Below are positions 6,459-10,229 of a stretch of DNA of 10,229 bases, piece after piece. Origin of the DNA: Oscillospiraceae bacterium (GTDB lineage: Bacteria; Bacillota; Clostridia; Oscillospirales; Acutalibacteraceae); contig JAISII010000048.1 in assembly GCA_031262125.1 (NCBI GenBank), positions 1 to 10,229 of the forward strand, in the 5' to 3' direction. The position numbers and the translations under genes were made by a program. Position 1 is the stretch's first letter; each line of letters starts with the position of its first letter. Under the pieces are notes generated by a model. It saw only the letters and a program-made list of their open reading frames with translations. It searched no databases and was not told the DNA's origin.

Positions 6459-6956
6459 TTAATTCGAAGCAGATTTCTCTATCATATTAATTATTCGATT
6501 ATATATTAAGACAAAATTTGTGATTCTATTCTGTTTTCTTTGTTTTTCTTTTCTGCCATATTTTATAAGTGCCCCTACTCCCCAAGCAGTGGCACCAAAA
6601 AGAAATGAGCCCATCCCAGACATGGGGTTGGTATCAAGAATATTTTCTGTCAAACCAGGACCTTCCATATGCTGGAATTTGGGGAAACCTCCAAATAAAG
6701 ATCCTTGTGTTTGCACATCTGAAGAAGGGTAATCAATCCCAACCTTGAGAAAAATTTCTTTCATTTTATTTTCACAAGCATTAAAAATGTCGACACCACG
6801 CTTTTGTTTTATCGAATTAGAGATTTCTTCACATTCGAAACATATACATAGCAAACGCATGCCTCTTGTGACTTTTTCTGCAAGCTCTGGCTTGTCTATT
6901 GAATGAGCAGTAATATACTCATAATCGTCTTTTGTAATTAGCAAACCTGAATCCAT
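6459..6956 (-). CDS. Hypothetical protein, 165 residues, with one probable membrane segment
   Basis: Not recognised. AAAGGA 8 bases before the ATG supports the start. Residues 1-80 look helical and charged with a cysteine-rich stretch (C37, C39, C42, also C61). Residues 83-113 are Gly/Pro-rich (GSLFGGFPKF, GPGL, DTNPMSGMG). Residues about 114-131 (MGSFLFGATAWGVGALIK) form a candidate membrane or membrane-inserting helix rich in Gly and Ala. A very basic patch follows (KYGRKEKQRKQNR, 132-144) and then a hydrophobic amphipathic C-terminal helix. Its codon choice appears more AT-rich than the neighbouring mgsA and minD genes, and it is bracketed by repeat units, so it may be acquired. It lies 109 bases downstream of the broken Fic gene on the same strand. 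A role in conflict or membrane damage is possible but there is no positive evidence. Confidence 0.6.
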   Translation of the reverse strand: MDSGLLITKDDYEYITAHSIDKPELAEKVTRGMRLLCICFECEEISNSIKQKRGVDIFNACENKMKEIFLKVGIDYPSSDVQTQGSLFGGFPKFQHMEGPGLTENILDTNPMSGMGSFLFGATAWGVGALIKYGRKEKQRKQNRITNFVLIYNRIINMIEKSASN

Positions 6957-6988
6957 ATTATTTTCCTTTAATATTTCAATTATCGGTG

Positions 6989-7024
6989 TTCTTAAAAATC
7001 CTTATCCAACGCCTAAGAAAAAGG
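6989..7024 (+). repeat. Repeat unit copy upstream of the 165-residue gene
   Basis: TTCTTAAAAATCCTTATCCA (6989-7008), continuing into ACG, matches 6387-6409 with two differences. It is followed by a GCCT/AGGC hairpin (7011-7014 with 7021-7024) in place of the TCCC/GGGA hairpin. Just before it, TCGGTGTTC (6983-6991) is the exact complement of GAACACCGA at 6355-6363. It falls in the presumed 5' leader of the 165-residue gene. Confidence 0.6.
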
Positions 7025-7065
7025 CAGGGGATATATAGCAGAAAAATAAATATAATTAAAAAAAG

Positions 7066-7788
7066 TTAATTTGCAGGGTAAAAATAATCGAGCATTGCCT
7101 GATAAGCATCTTGAGCTGATTGGCAAGTGCCGATGAGATACCCCGACTCGGTGGCATATTCTTTTAGCCCACGGTAATAAAACAGTTTATGCTCGTGGTC
7201 GATGATAAACGGGGTGATGTTGTTTTTTAAACATTCTTTAAACAGAACAATTCGCCCAACCCGACCGTTGCCGTCTTGGAACGGATGTATAAGCTCGAAC
7301 TTATAATGAAAATCTATAATATCTTCAAAAGAGTTTTGGGTTTTTGAATTGTAATTTGCAATCAAGCGGTCAACTTCGGTTGCCACTTTGCCCGGCGGTG
7401 TGGTTTTTATGCCGCCCACAACATTTGGGCGTGTTTTATATTCCCCCACATTAAACCATTGCTTGCGAGAATCGGACGTGCTGCTTTTAAGAATTTTGTG
7501 GAACTCTTTAAGAATCGACGGTGTTAGAGGCTCCTGTGCAATATCCAGCATAAAATCAAAACAGGCAAAATGGTTTGCGGTTTCTATAATATCGTCAACT
7601 TCGGTAGCTTCGCCCGGTGGGGTGTTAAGGGTGTTGGTTTCAAAAATATATCGTGTTTGTTCTTACGATAGGCGGCTGCCTTCAATACGGTTAGAATTGT
7701 AAGCCAACTTTATTTGCGTTTGATGATACAAACCGCCTTTAAGGGCAGCTGCTTTTTCTTCCCGCAGTTTTGAAAGTGTATCTTTCAC
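7066..7788 (-). pseudogene. Fic-family AMP transferase, interrupted by an in-frame TAA
   Basis: Read from GTG at 7788 (GGGAG 7 bases upstream) through one stop, the frame gives a full-length Fic protein of 240 codons including the stop. Codons 1-41 are VKDTLSKLREE...NSNRIEGSRLS. S32-x3-E36-G37 fits the (S/T)xxxE(G/N) inhibitory-helix motif of class II Fic proteins. Codon 42 is TAA (7663-7665). EQTRYIFETNT then follows in the same frame and continues to the stop near 7066, including the catalytic loop HPFQDGNGRVGR (codons 168-179). Fic enzymes transfer AMP (sometimes other groups) to target hydroxyls, using that His. The core is intact, and the next possible ATG (7551) has no ribosome binding site. 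The simplest reading is a recent nonsense mutation or base-call error (CAA or GAA to TAA); a split two-polypeptide form is less likely. Confidence 0.8.
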
Positions 7789-7843
7789 TGTCTTACTCCC
7801 TAAAATTGATTGGCTTGTTTTTTATGTTAGTTAGTATTGCCGC

Positions 7844-8239
7844 TTATTTTAAAATGTTACGCCAATCCAAATCGCCACGCTCTAAGCCATGAATTAAAAC
7901 CTCGGCGGTGGCTATGTTAGTTGCCACGGGAATATTGTGAACATCGCACAGACGCAAAAGGTTCATATAACTGCTCTCGTGCAGTTTGGGGTTAAGAGGG
8001 TCACGGAAAAACAACAGCATATCAATCTCGTTGCAGGCAATTTGTGCTGCAATTTGCTGTGCCCCGCCTTGCGAACCTGCTAAAAATTTCTGTACCGCCA
8101 AGCCTGTGGCTTCGCCGACCAATTTGCCGGTTGTGCCTGTGGCACAAAGTTCGTTTTGCCCCAAAACTCCGCAATATGCAATACAAAACTGTACCATAAG
8201 CTCCTTCTTTTCGTCGTGGGCTATCAGTGCTATCATCAT
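7844..8239 (-). CDS. mgsA: Methylglyoxal synthase (MgsA), atypical active site
   Basis: 131 residues, a small MGS-like fold. Family enzymes convert dihydroxyacetone phosphate to methylglyoxal and phosphate, bypassing lower glycolysis when phosphate is short. Evidence: N-terminal IALIAHDEKK (H8, D9, K12), phosphate-loop CATGTTGKL (33-41), GGAQQIAAQIA, LLFFRDPLNP with H87, and CDVHNIPVATNIATAEVLI. By alignment with remembered E. coli MgsA, catalytic D71 (GGDQQ) corresponds to A60 here, and D101 corresponds to S90, so activity is uncertain. It may be non-catalytic, may use other residues, or may belong to a clade where this is normal. AAAGGAG lies 10 bases before the first of two adjacent ATG codons (8239, 8236). 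It is 62 bases downstream of the minD-like gene, same strand, probably co-transcribed. Confidence 0.85.
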   Translation of the reverse strand: MMIALIAHDEKKELMVQFCIAYCGVLGQNELCATGTTGKLVGEATGLAVQKFLAGSQGGAQQIAAQIACNEIDMLLFFRDPLNPKLHESSYMNLLRLCDVHNIPVATNIATAEVLIHGLERGDLDWRNILK

Positions 8240-8301
8240 AATCGTCGTGCTCCTTTAAAAATAAATAAGAAATAAAAATGCAGAATGCAGAAATAGTGTT
8301 A

Positions 8302-9048
8302 TCAGCCTTTATAAAGCAGAGGCACATTTTCGCTGCCCAAACGGCGGGCAATTGCACCCAATGCTCTAAATGCCGGTGAATGTTTATGTTTTTTTAACAG
8401 TTCGCCTTTTTGCATCCCTGCTATCAGGGCATAATCTTCGGGCACAATGCCCAAAAGCTGTGCACCGGCAATGTCGATCACTTCGTCCAAATCGGCATAC
8501 AAACCCAATTTTTCAAAAGATTCTCGGTTGAATTTGTTTATTATAAGCCGAATTTCGTCAACGCCCAATTCAACAAGTTTTTGGCGTGCTTTTTGGCAGC
8601 CGCTGAGCGATGTAGGCTCGGTGTTTGCAACCAAAACTGCGGTTTGTGCCGCAAATGCAGCCGTTACAAAGCCGCCGCCCAACCCTGCGGGAGAATCAAT
8701 GATAATGTAATCATAATTAGCCGAAAGCCCGTTAACAATATCTCTGAAAAGCTCGGGAGAAATCTCGTCTTCACTATCAAACGGGGCGGGAATTAAATCA
8801 AGCAGAGGAACATCGGCACAGTTATAAATGCAGCGGTTAATTGCACATTTGCCCGATACAAAGTCCGACAAATCATAAACAATATCGGAAGTTAAGGCAA
8901 GCATAATGTCAAGCCCACGCATTCCGCTGTCGCAATCAACAAGCAAAACACGCTTTTGCCCGTTTGCAAGCATTATGGCACAGGTTGCCGAAACAGTGGA
9001 TTTGCCTGTTCCGCCTTTGCCCGACACATAAACTATAACTTTTGCCAT
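8302..9048 (-). CDS. minD: MinD-like division-site ATPase
   Basis: 248 residues from ATG 9048, chosen over an upstream ATG (9081) because AAAGGGG lies 5 bases before it and MAKVIVYVSGKGG is the family N-terminus. It has the deviant Walker A KGGTGKST (signature K11, K16), Walker A' VDCD (D38, D40) and Walker B YIIIDSPAG (D118). The C-terminal segment FRALGAIARRLGSENVPLLYKG could form the amphipathic membrane-targeting helix. MinD binds ATP, dimerises on the membrane and recruits MinC to block FtsZ assembly away from midcell. No minC or minE is adjacent. In several clostridia I recall minCDE, rodA and mgsA clustering, so the minD-mgsA pair may be what remains. A related ParA/Mrp-type role cannot be excluded. 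Confidence 0.78.
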   Translation of the reverse strand: MAKVIVYVSGKGGTGKSTVSATCAIMLANGQKRVLLVDCDSGMRGLDIMLALTSDIVYDLSDFVSGKCAINRCIYNCADVPLLDLIPAPFDSEDEISPELFRDIVNGLSANYDYIIIDSPAGLGGGFVTAAFAAQTAVLVANTEPTSLSGCQKARQKLVELGVDEIRLIINKFNRESFEKLGLYADLDEVIDIAGAQLLGIVPEDYALIAGMQKGELLKKHKHSPAFRALGAIARRLGSENVPLLYKG

Positions 9049-9111
9049 TGTTACCCCTTTCTTAATAATAATTATTAACAAACATAGCCGCCCAAAATAA
9101 CAGCTACATAA

Positions 9112-9140
9112 ATTTTATCATATTTTCAAATAAAAAGCAA
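9112..9140 (-). promoter_or_regulatory. Promoter of the minD-mgsA transcript
   Basis: On the minus strand TTGCTT (9135-9140), a 17-base spacer and TAAAAT (9112-9117). The -10 is preceded by TGA, an extended -10 feature (TGnTAAAAT). The predicted leader is about 57 bases to the ATG at 9048. The rest of the 220-base gap (9049-9268) is AT-rich and holds only this promoter and the divergent one. Confidence 0.55.
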
Positions 9141-9233
9141 CGTAAAAAGCGGAATTTGGGTGTAAAAAATGTGCAGCGTTTTTTGTGCAATATAGCCAAA
9201 AAATAAAGCAAAAAAATATTTTTAAAAAAAGGC

Positions 9234-9262
9234 TTGTTAAATGCAAAGAATAATATTAAAAT
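9234..9262 (+). promoter_or_regulatory. Promoter of the yabB-like gene, abutting the start codon
   Basis: TTGTTA (9234-9239), a 17-base spacer and TAAAAT (9257-9262). The start codon is at 9269, so transcription from this promoter would begin at or next to the ATG, predicting a leaderless mRNA. Confidence 0.5.
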
Positions 9263-9268
9263 AGGTGT

Positions 9269-10033
9269 ATGAATAAAACAGAAAAAAACAACGAAAAATG
9301 GGAGCCGCTGGGGAAGAACATTAATATTTGCACAAGCAGCCTCCACAAATTTTCTACCGATACTTTATTGCTTGCACATTTTGCACAAGCATACAAAGCA
9401 AAAAAAGCCGCCGACTTGGGTGCAGGCTGCGGCGGCATAACCTTTGTTTGGGCAAAGCAACCGCAGCCGAGCGAGATTACCGCTGTAGAAATTCAGGCCG
9501 ATGCCGTGTCTTTGATGAGAAAAACCATTGAAGCCAACGGCTTGCAAGAGCGTGTGGCGGTGCTTAATGTTGATATGCGTGATGAGCAAGCACTAAAAAA
9601 CGGTGCACCGTTTGGCAGTTTTGACCTTGTTGCCTGCAACCCGCCCTATAAAGAGGTGGGCACGGGGATTTTGAACAACGCAGGGCAAAAAACACAGGCA
9701 CGCCACGAGGTAGATTGCAGCCTTAACGATGTTGCGTTTGCGGCTGCTAAGCTGCTTGCTTTTGGCGGCAGGTTTTGCGTTTGCCTTCGACCGGAACGAT
9801 TGACCGACTTGCTTTTGGTAATGCGAAAAAACTCGCTGGAGCCAAAACGATTGCGTTTTGTGCAGCAACGCCAAAGCAAAGCCCCAAAACTTGTGTTGGC
9901 AGAGGGACGCAAAGGCGGCAAATCCGGCTTTTTGGATGTGCTGCCGACGTTGTTTATAGAGGGCGACAATGGCAATTTTTCGCCCGAAATGCTTGAAATA
10001 TACGGTGATTATAAAACGCAAGTTCAGGAATAA
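9269..10033 (+). CDS. YabB/TrmN6-type SAM-dependent methyltransferase
   Basis: 254 residues. The Rossmann SAM site is AADLGAGCGGIT (about 48-58), the acidic ribose contact follows in AVEIQ (E74), and the catalytic FDLVACNPPY (118-127) is the N6-adenine or N5-glutamine methyltransferase motif. KFSTDTLLLAHF (27-38) is typical of the tRNA1(Val) A37 N6-methyltransferase (TrmN6/YfiC) group, called YabB in Bacillus. The likely reaction is N6-methylation of an adenine in tRNA; the exact target is inferred. It stands 47 bases before rsmI, as in Bacillus where yabB, yazA and rsmI are neighbours, but here the GIY-YIG gene yazA is missing. No in-frame alternative start was found. The only SD-like AGGTG is 1 base from the ATG, too close to function normally, which fits a leaderless transcript. 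Confidence 0.85.
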   Translation: MNKTEKNNEKWEPLGKNINICTSSLHKFSTDTLLLAHFAQAYKAKKAADLGAGCGGITFVWAKQPQPSEITAVEIQADAVSLMRKTIEANGLQERVAVLNVDMRDEQALKNGAPFGSFDLVACNPPYKEVGTGILNNAGQKTQARHEVDCSLNDVAFAAAKLLAFGGRFCVCLRPERLTDLLLVMRKNSLEPKRLRFVQQRQSKAPKLVLAEGRKGGKSGFLDVLPTLFIEGDNGNFSPEMLEIYGDYKTQVQE

Positions 10034-10080
10034 TAAGTCGGCAATATTCTTAAAAAACCGAAAGGCTAATTATAACAAAA

Positions 10081-10229
10081 ATGAAGTTATATGTTGTGGG
10101 CACCCCTATAGGCAACTTGGGCGATATTACCCTGCGTGCTTTAGAAACGCTTAAAGCGGTAGATTTTATTGCCGCCGAGGATACTCGTGTTACGGCAAAG
10201 CTGCTGAACAGGTTTGAAATTAAAAAACC
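10081..10229 (+). CDS. rsmI: RsmI 16S rRNA C1402 2'-O-methyltransferase, N-terminal part
   Basis: The first 49 codons plus two bases are present and the gene runs off the right edge. MKLYVVGTPIGNLGDITLRA is the near-invariant N-terminus of RsmI (YraL/YabC), and AAEDTRVTAKLL is the following SAM-binding family motif (tetrapyrrole-methylase fold). RsmI 2'-O-methylates C1402 in the ribosomal decoding centre. The ribosome binding site is poor: AAAGG (10061-10065) lies 15 bases before the ATG. It is probably co-transcribed with the preceding methyltransferase gene, 47 bases upstream. Confidence 0.92.
   Translation, partial: MKLYVVGTPIGNLGDITLRALETLKAVDFIAAEDTRVTAKLLNRFEIKK

Noticed and set aside
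6310..7024. CRISPR array or attachment site
   Set aside because: There are only three diverged units, with irregular spacing (about 55 and 570 bases) and mixed orientation. No cas gene, integrase or tRNA is present.
7025..7065. Promoter for the 165-residue gene (TTAATT-16-TATATA, minus strand)
   Set aside because: Both elements match consensus poorly in a very AT-rich stretch, and read-through from the Fic locus is equally possible. Not listed as a feature.
7066..7551. A separate intact 161-residue Fic gene starting at 7551
   Set aside because: No ribosome binding site precedes this ATG, and strongly Fic-like sequence continues in frame upstream through a single TAA to a GTG with a good SD. 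The full unit is therefore a broken longer gene.
7663..7665. TAA read as a sense codon (alternative code or recoding)
   Set aside because: Genes here end normally with TAA, for example mntP, cotH1, cotH2 and mgsA, and no recoding structure is seen next to the codon.
9104..9346. Minus-strand open frame between minD and yabB
   Set aside because: It overlaps the start of yabB on the other strand and the minD promoter. Its Phe/Leu-rich composition is what AT-rich DNA gives by chance, and it has no ribosome binding site.

Overview
The window looks like chromosomal DNA from an AT-rich Gram-positive anaerobe of class Clostridia, probably Oscillospirales/Ruminococcaceae. The evidence is purine-rich Shine-Dalgarno sites, consensus sigma-A promoters, secreted CotH proteins carrying dockerin repeats, a methylglyoxal synthase of the clostridial type beside a MinD-like ATPase, and a yabB-rsmI pair. 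The assignment is inferred from gene content only.

Left part (1-5227). The first codons of ribosomal protein S20 (rpsT) run off the left edge on the minus strand, divergent from a manganese exporter gene (mntP). Two tandem paralogous genes of about 2 kb follow. Each encodes a signal peptide, an N-terminal dockerin-like pair of calcium loops, and a CotH-type kinase-like domain. Each has its own promoter and terminator, so they look like a duplicated gene unit rather than an operon. Copy 1 alone has two palindromes around its promoter.

Middle (5225-7065). A minus-strand operon encodes a 56-residue single-span membrane protein and a Nudix hydrolase with an extra N-terminal domain, driven by a near-consensus promoter. 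Upstream lies a strongly structured segment (about 6294-6424) with an intrinsic terminator. Next comes an unrecognised 165-residue gene bracketed by copies of a short repeat, each followed by a small hairpin. This stretch has the look of a small mobile or accessory cassette.

Right part (7066-10229). A Fic-family AMP transferase gene is broken by one in-frame TAA, exactly between its inhibitory helix and its catalytic core. Upstream of it are mgsA (methylglyoxal synthase, apparently lacking two catalytic aspartates of the E. coli enzyme) and a minD-like gene, probably one transcript. Divergent from minD is a yabB/trmN6-type methyltransferase gene whose promoter predicts a leaderless mRNA, followed by the start of rsmI.

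No tRNA, rRNA, CRISPR array, transposase or integrase gene was seen. The most interesting points are the CotH-dockerin duplication with diverged regulation, the repeat-bracketed orphan gene with its structured RNA candidate, the split Fic gene, and the atypical MgsA active site.
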